Positions 1-6,581 of a stretch of DNA of 7,661 nucleotides are shown in pieces. The translations under genes and the position numbers were made by a program. This DNA is from Comamonadaceae bacterium (lineage in GTDB: Bacteria > Pseudomonadota > Gammaproteobacteria > Burkholderiales > Burkholderiaceae_C), in assembly GCA_947460065.1 (NCBI GenBank), contig CANHGF010000108.1, positions 1 to 7,661 on the forward strand, given 5' to 3'. Position 1 is the first letter of the stretch. Each line of letters starts with the position of its first letter. The notes beneath the pieces were generated by a model. It was not told the DNA's origin and searched no databases. It saw nothing but the letters and a program-made list of their open reading frames with translations.

Positions 1-1544
1 AGGTTGGTGGTCAGCTGGGCGCCAGCACGGGCGTAGGCCTGCTCGGCCTGCGCGATGAAATCTTCGTCGGTGGAATACAGGAAGGCTGTCAGGCCGCCAA
101 ATTCACGCACATCGCCAGTCGCCTGCTTGAGCGCATCGTCGGCGCTGTCGCAGGCGATCAAAAAGCTCACCGGGCCGAAGCGCTCGCCGGCATACAGGTC
201 GCGCTCGGCGGTGCTGACCTGCAGCATCAATGGGGTGCTGGTGCGCGCTTGCGGAAACTGCGGATGCACATAGGGCCGGGGGGCCAGCAGCACCTGACCA
301 CGCCGCGCGCCTTCTTCCTGTAATTGCGCCAGCAAGGCCAGGGTCTGCGACGACTGTATGGTGGCCAGGATCATGGCGGCCTTCTTGGGCTCGCTGCCGA
401 CGCTGGCCACCGCTTCGGCCAGCCGCTGCCCGACTTCTTCAAAGCTCACCATGCCGTCGGGGGTGCGAACCCCTTGGCGGGGCACATAGATGTTCTGCGG
501 GCTGGTGCACATTTGCGCGCTGAACATGCACAAGGTGGTGGCCAAGCTGCGCAATGCTGCGTCGAGGTCGTCGGCCGACTCCAGCACCACGGTGTTGCTG
601 CCCGCCGTTTCGGTGTAGGCCAAAGCGGGGTAGGCGTTTTTCTCGACCCACTGACCGAATTGCACGCTGCCGGTGAAGTCGACGATGGCGGTTTTTGGGT
701 GTTGCACCAGCTGTTTGCCGATCGGCTCGGCCTTGCTGTCCAGCGCCATCGTGACCAGGTTGGGATCAAAGCCGGCCTCGGCCAGCACCTGCCGAAAGAC
801 ACGCACACTGATGGCCATGGGCAGCACGGTGGACGGGTGGGGCTTGACGATCACCGCATTGCCGGTGGCCAGGCTCGCCATCATGGACGGCCAGGCATTC
901 CAGGTGGGAAAGCTCGCACAAGTAAAGCAGACCGCTACACCCCGCGGCACCAGTCGGTAGGTTTTTTCGAGCTGAATCGACGATGGGCCAAAGCTGCGCT
1001 CCCAGCGCGCCGTGGGCGTGACCGCCCGCATGGCCTGCTCGGCATAGACCAGCGCCTCGATGCCCCGGTCTAGCGCGTTGACGCCGGAGCCGGCGTAGGC
1101 CATGTTGTAGCTTTGACCGGCGGTGTGCATGACCGCGTGGGTCATCTCGAACAGATGATCGCGGTAAATCGCATCGAGTACCTGCATCAGCACGCCCAGC
1201 CGATCTTCGATGCTGGCCTGCGCCCAGGTGGGTACCGCCTGACCAGCAGCTTCAAACAGGGTGTCGATGTCGGCCTGCGGGTAGTCGATGTGCAGTGGCG
1301 CTTGGGTGTAGGGCGAGACCTCTTCGCCGAGCCAGCCGATCTGTCCTGGTTGCTCGAGCGCGAAGCGCCGCCTGCCCTGCGCCGAGCCCAGGTGCTGCTC
1401 GAACATTTGCAGGCCCTTGCCTTGCGCCTGTTCGGCGTTGGGGTACTTGGCCGGCATCTCCGGATAGGGACTCCAGCAATGGCGCTCGCGGCAGGCCTGG
1501 CGGGCCCGCTCCAGCACAGGCAGGTGTTTTTGATACAAACTCAT
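1..1544 (-). CDS. paaN: PaaN-type aldehyde dehydrogenase, C-terminus cut off by the window edge
   Basis: NAD(P)-dependent aldehyde dehydrogenase of the stand-alone PaaN family, which lacks the MaoC/hydratase domain and is linked to phenylacetate breakdown. In that pathway it would oxidise the semialdehyde formed after opening of the oxygenated phenylacetyl-CoA ring, in the cytoplasm. The frame is open from the ATG at 1544 to the left edge: 514 complete codons, of roughly 550 expected for the family. Active-site residues are all visible: Asn216 in PTWNAWP, Lys234 in VIVKPHPS, the FTGS motif, Glu312 in YTETAG and the nucleophile Cys346 in QMCTSPQ. The 34-residue Glu-Cys spacing is the classical one. 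N-terminal family features include WSPYPEMP, GEEVSPY and AVMHTAGQ. The start overlaps the stop of the lipocalin-like gene (ATGA), and AAGGAGG lies 4 bases upstream of it. Family assignment is strong; the exact substrate is inferred from the family. Confidence 0.9.
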   Translation of the reverse strand, partial: MSLYQKHLPVLERARQACRERHCWSPYPEMPAKYPNAEQAQGKGLQMFEQHLGSAQGRRRFALEQPGQIGWLGEEVSPYTQAPLHIDYPQADIDTLFEAAGQAVPTWAQASIEDRLGVLMQVLDAIYRDHLFEMTHAVMHTAGQSYNMAYAGSGVNALDRGIEALVYAEQAMRAVTPTARWERSFGPSSIQLEKTYRLVPRGVAVCFTCASFPTWNAWPSMMASLATGNAVIVKPHPSTVLPMAISVRVFRQVLAEAGFDPNLVTMALDSKAEPIGKQLVQHPKTAIVDFTGSVQFGQWVEKNAYPALAYTETAGSNTVVLESADDLDAALRSLATTLCMFSAQMCTSPQNIYVPRQGVRTPDGMVSFEEVGQRLAEAVASVGSEPKKAAMILATIQSSQTLALLAQLQEEGARRGQVLLAPRPYVHPQFPQARTSTPLMLQVSTAERDLYAGERFGPVSFLIACDSADDALKQATGDVREFGGLTAFLYSTDEDFIAQAEQAYARAGAQLTTN

Positions 1545-2026
1545 GCGGCCTCCTTGCGCTGCCAGATGAGGCGGTGATGGCGCAGCACGGTCGTGCTGCC
1601 GGGCAGGGGGTCGCTGGCCGACAGGGTCAGGGTGCCGCCCTCGCCAAAGTCCATATTGCGCACCTGCTCGCTGCCCACGAAGTTGGGATTGAGCGCATGG
1701 CTGACCTGATGCACCACCTGTGCCCGGCCTTCTTGGAGACGGGTGTGATAACGCCCGGCGTACTGGAAGTAGCTTTCAAAAGCGGCCAGGCGCTCGGCCT
1801 CAGGCACCGAGCGGGTGCTCTGGCCCGACAGGGGCGGCCTCGCAGCGCGGGCAATGCAGGCCGACATGGTGCCGTCGCCGGTGTAAACGATCAGGCCGGT
1901 GGCATTGGGCCCGAAGGGCAGGGTGCTCGGCCTGCCGTCGCTATAGGCGATTTCCCAGCGCTGCAGATGCCAAGTGCCCCAAAGCAGGGACGGGTCAGGG
2001 CTGGCCTGTGAATGGCTGGCGGGCAA
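1541..2026 (-). CDS. lipocalin-like domain protein (Lipocalin_5 type)
   Basis: A 161-residue protein made of one lipocalin-like domain. Family hallmarks in order are GTW at residues 17-19, the PFGPNATGLIVYT stretch near 37-49 followed by DGTMSA (51-56), an ERLAAFESYFQYAGRY helix/strand region (78-93), and the C-terminal NPNFVGSEQVR (113-123) and HHRLIW segments. There is no signal peptide or membrane segment, so it is probably cytoplasmic. Such beta-barrel proteins usually bind small hydrophobic ligands; some relatives sit in aromatic or polyketide gene clusters, but no reaction can be assigned here. The start is TTG at 2026: AGGAGG at 2035-2040 sits 8 bases upstream, and there is no in-frame ATG before residue 54. 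It is translationally coupled to paaN by ATGA, which suggests a shared role. It is the first gene after the 118-base gap and so may lead its own transcript. Confidence 0.8.
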   Translation of the reverse strand: MPASHSQASPDPSLLWGTWHLQRWEIAYSDGRPSTLPFGPNATGLIVYTGDGTMSACIARAARPPLSGQSTRSVPEAERLAAFESYFQYAGRYHTRLQEGRAQVVHQVSHALNPNFVGSEQVRNMDFGEGGTLTLSASDPLPGSTTVLRHHRLIWQRKEAA

Positions 2027-2034
2027 AGGGCTCT

Positions 2035-2040
2035 CCTCCT
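2035..2040 (-). promoter_or_regulatory. strong Shine-Dalgarno fixing a TTG start
   Basis: AGGAGG on the minus strand, 8 bases before the TTG at 2026-2024. It is the strongest ribosome binding site in the neighbourhood and the main reason to accept a TTG start for the lipocalin-like gene. Confidence 0.75.
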
Positions 2041-2070
2041 GAACTGGCGATGACCGGCATCGCTTTCTTC

Positions 2071-2098
2071 ATTGAACTGACGCTAGGCGTAAAGTTAA
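2071..2098 (-). promoter_or_regulatory. possible weak promoter overlapping a dyad-symmetric candidate operator
   Basis: This lies in the 118-base gap (2027-2144) upstream of the lipocalin-paaN pair. On the minus strand TTAACT (2098-2093) and TTCAAT (2076-2071) match 4 of 6 bases of the -35 and -10 consensus, with a 16-base spacer; transcription would start about 38 bases before the TTG. The spacer holds ACGC-TAG-GCGT (2080-2090). This core extends to 12-base arms (2072-2083 and 2087-2098) that match at 8 of 12 positions, a typical size for a dimeric repressor site. Matches are modest and no regulator gene is in the window, so this is tentative. The rest of the gap holds only a short imperfect inverted repeat near the transporter stop codon. 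Confidence 0.3.
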
Positions 2099-2144
2099 CC
2101 CAGGCTGGGCCCGGCGAATAAGGGAAAAACCCTGATAGCTGCCC

Positions 2145-3149
2145 TTAAGGCGTCTGATCAGACGAGGCCTGGAGCTGGTGGATCTCGATGGTGCTGTGCG
2201 CCAGCTGCGGCACCTGGGCCAGCCGCTGGCGAACCCGAGCAGGGCTGAGCGCAGCATCATCGGTAACCACCGTCACGGCACAGGCCCAGGCATGGCGACC
2301 GACCCGCCAGAGGTGCAGGTCGGTCAGCCGGGTGGCCTGGGCTTGGTCGCTGAAGTCCAGCACCTCGCGGGTGGCTTGGACGACGGGGTGGTCCATCTCA
2401 CGGTCGAGCAAGATCCGAGAGCTGTCGCGCGCCAGGCCTATGGCCCAACTGGCCACCAGGACAGACCCGAGGATGCCCATGGCCGGGTCCAGCCAGGACC
2501 AACCCAGCCACCAGCCGCCGGCCAGGGCTACCACCGCCAACACCGAGGTGGCCGCATCGGCCAGCACATGGGTATAGGCCGAACGCAGGTTGAGGTCGCC
2601 CCCGGATCTGTCGCCCGGGTCGGTGCGACTGTGGCTATGGCTGTGGCCATGATGCCCGTTATGCTGACCGGGTTCGTGGGCCCGCTGCAGGATCAGGGCG
2701 CAAACCAGGTTCACCAGCAGCCCGAGCACGGTCACCAGCAGGGCCTCACGGTACTGTATGGGCTGCGGCGACAGCAGGCGCTCTGTCGAGCCCGCCAGCA
2801 TCACCAAGGCCACGCCCAGCAGCATGACGGCACTGGCAAAGCTGCCCAATACCTCAATCTTCCAGGTGCCGAAGGCAAAGCTGCGGTCCTGCGCCAGGCG
2901 CCTGGCGGCGGCGTAGGCAAAGGCGCTCACGCCTATGGCCACCGCGTGCGAGCTCATGTGCCAGCCGTCGGCCAGCAAAGCCATGGAATTGAACCACCAG
3001 CCGGCCACAATCTCGACCACCATGGTGACCAGGGTGATCCAGACCACCGCGCGGGTGCCGCGCTCGGCGGCACTGGCGTCGACATGAAAGTCGTGCCCGT
3101 GGCCCCAGGGCTCGCCAGCAGGTTCAGGCACTTGCGGCTGCTTGTCCAT
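2145..3149 (-). CDS. dmeF: cation diffusion facilitator, DmeF-like Co(II)/Ni(II) efflux transporter
   Basis: Inner-membrane proton/divalent-metal antiporter of the CDF family, 334 residues. Six hydrophobic segments are visible at about 33-51, 56-80, 98-119, 135-154, 191-214 and 219-240. A His-rich loop at 163-174 (HNGHHGHSHSHS) lies between segments 4 and 5, and a cytoplasmic domain (about 250-334) carries TDLHLWRVG. The transport-site motif of segment 2 is HxxxH (His64, His68, in DGWHMSSHA) where zinc transporters have HxxxD; segment 5 has the usual HxxxD (His194, Asp198). The HxxxH form is typical of DmeF proteins, which export cobalt and nickel. The N-terminus also carries metal-binding-type residues (HGHDFH, 17-22). 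The gene starts only 11 bases after the cysteine hydrolase stop and has no convincing Shine-Dalgarno, so it may depend on translation from upstream. CDF membership is certain; the DmeF subtype is likely. Confidence 0.85.
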   Translation of the reverse strand: MDKQPQVPEPAGEPWGHGHDFHVDASAAERGTRAVVWITLVTMVVEIVAGWWFNSMALLADGWHMSSHAVAIGVSAFAYAAARRLAQDRSFAFGTWKIEVLGSFASAVMLLGVALVMLAGSTERLLSPQPIQYREALLVTVLGLLVNLVCALILQRAHEPGQHNGHHGHSHSHSRTDPGDRSGGDLNLRSAYTHVLADAATSVLAVVALAGGWWLGWSWLDPAMGILGSVLVASWAIGLARDSSRILLDREMDHPVVQATREVLDFSDQAQATRLTDLHLWRVGRHAWACAVTVVTDDAALSPARVRQRLAQVPQLAHSTIEIHQLQASSDQTP

Positions 3150-3160
3150 GCAAGCGCAAT

Positions 3161-3859
3161 TTAGCCTTGAGGGCCTAGGCGCTCAAGCACCTCTTGGGTG
3201 GTCTGCACGTCACCAAAGCTGAAGATGAAGTTGGCCAGGCAAGCCTCATGCTCGTCCACAGTCATGGCCGAGCAGGCGTCGGAGACCATGAGGGTGCGGT
3301 AGTTGAGCATCATCGCGTCGCGGGCGGTGCATTCGCAGCACACATTGGTCGCGGTGCCGGCAATCAGCACGGTGTTGATGCCCTGGGCCTGCAGCCGCTC
3401 GTGCAGGTCGCTGGCGCCTTGGATGAAGGCGCTGTACAAGCTCTTGCGCACCTGCCAGTCGCTCGGCTCGACCTTCAGGTCGGCATACAGGGCATGGCCC
3501 GCCGTGCCTTCGCTCATGCTGCGGCAGCGCAGCTCAAAACCCTGCGGCGTCGACAGCTCCTGGTGAAAATGCGACCAGCTGCTATCGGACTCAGGGCTGT
3601 AGGTGTTGAGGATCCAGACCACCGTCCCGCCGGCGCTGCGCACCCCGCTGGCCAGCTGGTTGATGGCCGGGCAGGTGGCGGCAGCCGCGGGCACCCAGGC
3701 ATGGCCACCGCCCTGTTGGACAAAGCTGTTTTGCATGTCCACCACCACCAGGGCGGTGCGCTTGGGATCGAGCTTGTCAAAAGCATGCAAGCGGCCCCGG
3801 CGCGCCACCACGCGCTGCACGAGTTCAGGGGAGGGAACAAAAGGGCGCATCGTTGTCAT
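3161..3859 (-). CDS. isochorismatase-family cysteine hydrolase
   Basis: Cytoplasmic hydrolase of the isochorismatase/nicotinamidase superfamily, 232 residues, the usual length. These enzymes mostly cleave amide, carbamoyl or ureido bonds through a cysteine nucleophile. The triad is visible: Asp41 in VVVDMQNSF, Lys139 in VRKSLYSAF and Cys174 in GTATNVCCECTARDA. Cys175 and Cys177 beside the nucleophile are extra cysteines; the more common form is NVCVEST. The ATG at 3859 is chosen because AAGG lies 6 bases upstream; a second ATG at 3850 lacks a site. The gene lies between the short-chain dehydrogenase (55-base gap with a hairpin) and the DmeF-like gene (11-base gap), on the same strand as the ABC transporter, so it probably works on the imported solute or its oxidised product. 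Known members act on N-carbamoyl compounds, maleamate, ureidoacrylate or nicotinamide, but nothing here selects one. Confidence 0.88.
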   Translation of the reverse strand: MTTMRPFVPSPELVQRVVARRGRLHAFDKLDPKRTALVVVDMQNSFVQQGGGHAWVPAAAATCPAINQLASGVRSAGGTVVWILNTYSPESDSSWSHFHQELSTPQGFELRCRSMSEGTAGHALYADLKVEPSDWQVRKSLYSAFIQGASDLHERLQAQGINTVLIAGTATNVCCECTARDAMMLNYRTLMVSDACSAMTVDEHEACLANFIFSFGDVQTTQEVLERLGPQG

Positions 3860-3885
3860 AGGAGGCCTTGAAAACTAGAGAATAA

Positions 3886-3910
3886 GGCCGCCGCGCCTGA
3901 GCGCGGCGCC
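3886..3910 (-). terminator. GC-rich stem-loop after the dehydrogenase gene, possible attenuator
   Basis: Perfect 8-bp stem CGCCGCGC/GCGCGGCG (3889-3908) closed by a 4-base loop, extendable by two GC pairs with a bulge. On the minus strand it begins about 5 bases after the dehydrogenase stop. It is followed by an interrupted T-rich run (TTATTCTCTAGTTTTC) rather than a clean U-tract, so partial termination or 3'-end protection is more likely than a full stop. No T-run follows on the plus strand. Confidence 0.45.
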
Positions 3911-3914
3911 TGAC

Positions 3915-4685
3915 TCAGGGCATATAAGTGCCGCCGTTGATCTGCAGGGTCTGGCCGGTGATGTAGGCCGCCGCTGGGCTGATCAGGAACAAGATAGGGT
4001 CGCTGACGTCCTGCGGCACCGCCATGCGGCCCAGGGGAACCACTTTCCCGTAGGCATTGGGGTCCAGGCTGGGTGGAGCGGACTCGTCGGAGCGACCGGT
4101 CCCGCCGCGCAAAAAGGCGGTGTCTACCGCGCCCGGCGCTACCGCGTTGACCCGGACTTTCGGCGCATTTTCCAGTGCCAGCTCGCGCACCATCAAAATC
4201 ATGCCGGCCTTGGCCGGACCGTAGGCGCCAAACATTGGTCGGGCCCAGGCGCCTAGGCCCGAGGCGACGTGCAGCAAACTGCCGCGCTCACTGCGGTGCA
4301 GGTGCGGCAGAGCCGCGCGCGAGATGTAGAAGGCGGCATCGAGGTTGCCGCGCATGACGTCCTGCCAAACTTCTGTGGCGGTTTGTTGCAGGGCCTTGGG
4401 CTCGCTCATATAGCCCACCAGATTGACGCAGGCATCAATCCCGCCCAGCTCGCTGGCCGCCTGCGCCATCGCCGCATCGACCGAAGCAGGGTCCTTGGCG
4501 TCCATGGGGATGCAAGGCAGCCCGGTGCCATGCCGCTCGATCGAGGCGGGCAGGTCCAGCACCCGTATCTGCGCACCCAGCGCGGCGGCCTGGCCGGCCA
4601 GGTGCCGACCTATGCCGCCGCAACCACCGGCCAGCACCAGGCGCAGGCCCGCAAAGGCCTGCGGATTCCAAACGGAAGTGCCCAT
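3915..4685 (-). CDS. short-chain dehydrogenase/reductase (SDR), classical type
   Basis: NAD(P)(H)-dependent oxidoreductase with a Rossmann fold, 256 residues, the standard length for classical SDRs. The nucleotide-binding glycine motif is GGCGGIG (20-26). Asp44 at the end of the second strand suggests NAD(H) preference. The catalytic tetrad Asn114-Ser142-Tyr155-Lys159 is complete (HVAS, YGPAK), followed by NAVAPGAVDT, the usual PG motif. The NNAG motif is replaced by NLVG, and the Thr that usually opens the glycine motif is replaced by Ala. The C-terminus has ITGQTLQINGGTYMP, standard for the family. I chose the ATG at 4685, which shares a base with the upstream stop (TGATG), a classic coupling arrangement; a TTG at 4697 would add four residues and has no better site. 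It probably oxidises an alcohol or dihydrodiol derived from the transported compound. The substrate is not predictable from sequence. Confidence 0.9.
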   Translation of the reverse strand: MGTSVWNPQAFAGLRLVLAGGCGGIGRHLAGQAAALGAQIRVLDLPASIERHGTGLPCIPMDAKDPASVDAAMAQAASELGGIDACVNLVGYMSEPKALQQTATEVWQDVMRGNLDAAFYISRAALPHLHRSERGSLLHVASGLGAWARPMFGAYGPAKAGMILMVRELALENAPKVRVNAVAPGAVDTAFLRGGTGRSDESAPPSLDPNAYGKVVPLGRMAVPQDVSDPILFLISPAAAYITGQTLQINGGTYMP

Positions 4686-5863
4686 CACTTGCTGCAAGCG
4701 TCGGGCGCGTGGCTGTCGAGCAAGGTGCGCTGACCACCCTTGATGCGGATGATGTAGGCCGGCAGTTCAGAGTCGCCGTCCTTGCTGAAGCAGATATTGC
4801 CGGTCACGCCGGCGATTTGGGTGCTGCGCAGGGTGTCGCGGATGGCGGTGCGTTCGGCCTTGAGCTTGGCCGCATCGCCGCTCACGTTGGCACGGCGCAT
4901 CGCGTCGGCGAACACATAGACGATGTCATAGGCCGATGCGTCCACATGGTGGGCGCCGCTTTTGTTGACGCCACGCTTCTTGGCCTCTTCCAGGAACTTG
5001 CGCTCGAAAGTGCGGGTGCGCTCATTGGTATCCCACCAGTACCAGGAAACAAACGTCGCACCTTCGCCGTCACTGCCCAGAACCTTAGCGATGTCCGGAT
5101 CGGCAAAAATTTGGGCGCCGATCAGCATGCTGTTGTGTCCTTGGCGGCGCAACTCCTTCATGACCTTGGCCGTGCCCTCGGGCAGGCCCGCAAAGGCCAG
5201 CACGCCCGGGGTGCTGCCTTTGAGCTTGGTGATGTGCGGCGACAGGTCGGTGGCGTTGGTCGGGAAGCCTTCGGCCGGGATCACCATCTTCCAGCCATTG
5301 GCTTCGAGCAGATTGGGCATCCAGCCGGCCAGCGATTTGCCGACGAATTCGTCGCTTGGGAACATGACTGCGGCGGTCTTGTTGCTGACACCGCCCTTGG
5401 TGCCCATGGTCTTGAGCAGGCGGCCGAATTGCTTGCCCTCGTCCTCGGTGACGCGGAAGGCCCACTTGCGGTCCTTGGTCAGGCCAGGGGCGGAGGCGGC
5501 ATTGGGAATCTGCACGATTTCCAGGCGTTCGCCGGCGGCAAAGCCCACCTGCGCCTCTTGGCTGGAGAAGGGGCCGATGATGCCCAGGGCCTTGGCGTCC
5601 TCAGCGAACTTCTGGACGGCCACCTGTGCATTCTTGGGATCGCCACCGGTATCGAACTTTTCGATACGGATTTTTTTGCCGTTGATGCCACCTGCGGCAT
5701 TGATCTCGGCCACGGCGATGTCCACCGAAATCTCGGTTCCGACGGCCACGCCGGAATAGCGGCCGGTCTTGGCATGGGACAGGCCCAGAACGATCTCCTG
5801 AGCCCAGGAGGGTGCGACCAGGCTAGCAGCCAGGCCGGCGATCACGATCAAACGTTTTTTCAT
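4685..5863 (-). CDS. periplasmic substrate-binding protein of a HAAT-family ABC transporter
   Basis: Secreted solute receptor for the LivMGF-type importer, Peripla_BP_6/LivK-like, 392 residues. Residues 1-21 form a Sec signal peptide: MKKR, a hydrophobic core, then a predicted cut after PSWA. The mature start EIVLGLSHAKTGRYSG is the typical first strand and ligand loop, followed by AVAEINAAGGINGKKI (51-66) and the IIGPFSS segment (95-101). There is no lipobox. The only two cysteines, Cys357 and Cys390, both lie near the C-terminus and could form a disulfide. Three possible ATGs lie close together; the one at 5863 is chosen because GGAG (5870-5873) is 6 bases away, against 3 for the ATG at 5866. 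The gene follows livF by 19 bases and is coupled to the dehydrogenase by TGATG. Family members bind branched-chain amino acids, amides, urea or aromatic acids; the ligand here is unknown. Confidence 0.92.
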   Translation of the reverse strand: MKKRLIVIAGLAASLVAPSWAQEIVLGLSHAKTGRYSGVAVGTEISVDIAVAEINAAGGINGKKIRIEKFDTGGDPKNAQVAVQKFAEDAKALGIIGPFSSQEAQVGFAAGERLEIVQIPNAASAPGLTKDRKWAFRVTEDEGKQFGRLLKTMGTKGGVSNKTAAVMFPSDEFVGKSLAGWMPNLLEANGWKMVIPAEGFPTNATDLSPHITKLKGSTPGVLAFAGLPEGTAKVMKELRRQGHNSMLIGAQIFADPDIAKVLGSDGEGATFVSWYWWDTNERTRTFERKFLEEAKKRGVNKSGAHHVDASAYDIVYVFADAMRRANVSGDAAKLKAERTAIRDTLRSTQIAGVTGNICFSKDGDSELPAYIIRIKGGQRTLLDSHAPDACSK

Positions 5864-5869
5864 CATCAA

Positions 5870-5873
5870 CTCC
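5870..5873 (-). promoter_or_regulatory. Shine-Dalgarno deciding the start of the binding-protein gene
   Basis: GGAG on the minus strand, followed by TTGATGATG. It is 6 bases from the ATG at 5863 and 3 bases from the ATG at 5866, which favours the former. Translation from 5863 also gives a clean MKKR signal peptide. Confidence 0.55.
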
Positions 5874-5882
5874 ATTGAAGTT

Positions 5883-6581
5883 TCAAGCACCCAGGTAAGC
5901 CTCAGCCATGCGCGGATCGCTCGCCAGCGCTGAGGCTTTGCCTTCCAGAACCAGCCGCCCAAGTTCAAGCACATAGGCCCTGTGGGCGGTAGCCAGGGCC
6001 ATGTGTGTGTTTTGCTCAACCAGCAAGATGGCCAGGCCATCGCGGTTGAGCTCGGTGATTAGGCTGAACAAGGCTTTGACCAGCAGCGGGCTGAGGCCCA
6101 AGGAAGGCTCGTCGAGCATCATCAGCGATGGGCGGCTCAGCAAGGCGCGGCCTATGGCCAGCATCTGCTGCTCCCCGCCAGACAGCACCGAGGCGGGCAT
6201 ATCGCGGCGCTGCGCCAGATTGGGAAAGCGCTGGTAGATGGCATCGATTTCGCGCTCGGGCTGGTCCTTGCGCGTGTAGGCCCCCATCAGCAGGTTGTCG
6301 TGCACGCTCAGGCTGACAAAAATCTGCCGTCCCTCGGGCACCAGCACCAGACCTTCGCTGACCCGCTTGGCCGCACTGTGGCCCAGGATGGAAGCGCCCT
6401 TGAACAGCACCTCGCCAGTGGCCGGTCGCACCACGCCCTGCAGCGCCTTGAGCAGTGAGGTTTTGCCGGCGCCATTGGCACCCAGTACGGTGACGATTTC
6501 ACCGGACTGGACCTGGATGGACATGTTTTGCACCGCCTGGGTACGGCCATAGCTGACCGACAAATTGCGTGCTTCAAGCAT
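5883..6581 (-). CDS. livF: LivF-type ABC transporter ATPase
   Basis: Second cytoplasmic ATPase of the branched-chain-amino-acid-type importer, 232 residues, the normal LivF length. Walker A is GANGAGKT (34-41), the Q-loop residue is Gln86 in EGRQIF, the signature is LSGGEQQ (133-139), and Walker B is MMLDEP (154-159, Asp157/Glu158). The switch position reads VEQN instead of a histidine, as is usual in LivF. The C-terminal AEAYLGA is also family-typical. The ATG at 6581 is preferred: GGAGG lies 6 bases upstream, and homology begins at MLEARNLSVSYG. The start overlaps the end of livG by 8 bases, so the two ATPases are probably made in matching amounts to form the LivG-LivF heterodimer. Confidence 0.95.
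   Translation of the reverse strand: MLEARNLSVSYGRTQAVQNMSIQVQSGEIVTVLGANGAGKTSLLKALQGVVRPATGEVLFKGASILGHSAAKRVSEGLVLVPEGRQIFVSLSVHDNLLMGAYTRKDQPEREIDAIYQRFPNLAQRRDMPASVLSGGEQQMLAIGRALLSRPSLMMLDEPSLGLSPLLVKALFSLITELNRDGLAILLVEQNTHMALATAHRAYVLELGRLVLEGKASALASDPRMAEAYLGA

Noticed and set aside
2099..2147. Possible terminator(s) after the DmeF-like gene
   Set aside because: TAAGGG/CCCTTA (2119-2124 with 2142-2147) is only 6 bp with a 17-base loop, and the CCCA/TGGG stem near 2099-2109 is short. Neither is followed by a real T-run, so a terminator is not supported.
2151..2164. Perfect 14-base palindrome CGTCTGATCAGACG
   Set aside because: It lies within the last codons of the DmeF-like gene. 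A palindrome of this length is expected about once in two windows of this size by chance, and it has no loop to make a stable hairpin.
2624..2661. Short repetitive stretch of GTGGCTATG-like units
   Set aside because: It encodes the His/Ser-rich metal-binding loop of the DmeF-like transporter, so it is a coding repeat rather than a separate element.
3860..3865. AGGAGG on the plus strand before a TTG
   Set aside because: The frame it would serve ends after five codons; the match is a by-product of the hydrolase leader.
4709..5878. 389-codon open frame on the plus strand, opposite the binding-protein gene
   Set aside because: Its translation has no recognisable domain and mirrors the GC-rich third positions of the real gene, which has a signal peptide and family motifs. 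Similar long plus-strand frames at 2178-3164, 6565-7398, 324-1073 and 3194-3871 were rejected for the same reason.
5864..6040. 59-residue N-terminal extension of the binding protein
   Set aside because: The extension lies inside livF in another frame, is Trp-rich and unlike the family, and would place the signal peptide internally. The GGAG site and the MKKR signal peptide support the start at 5863.
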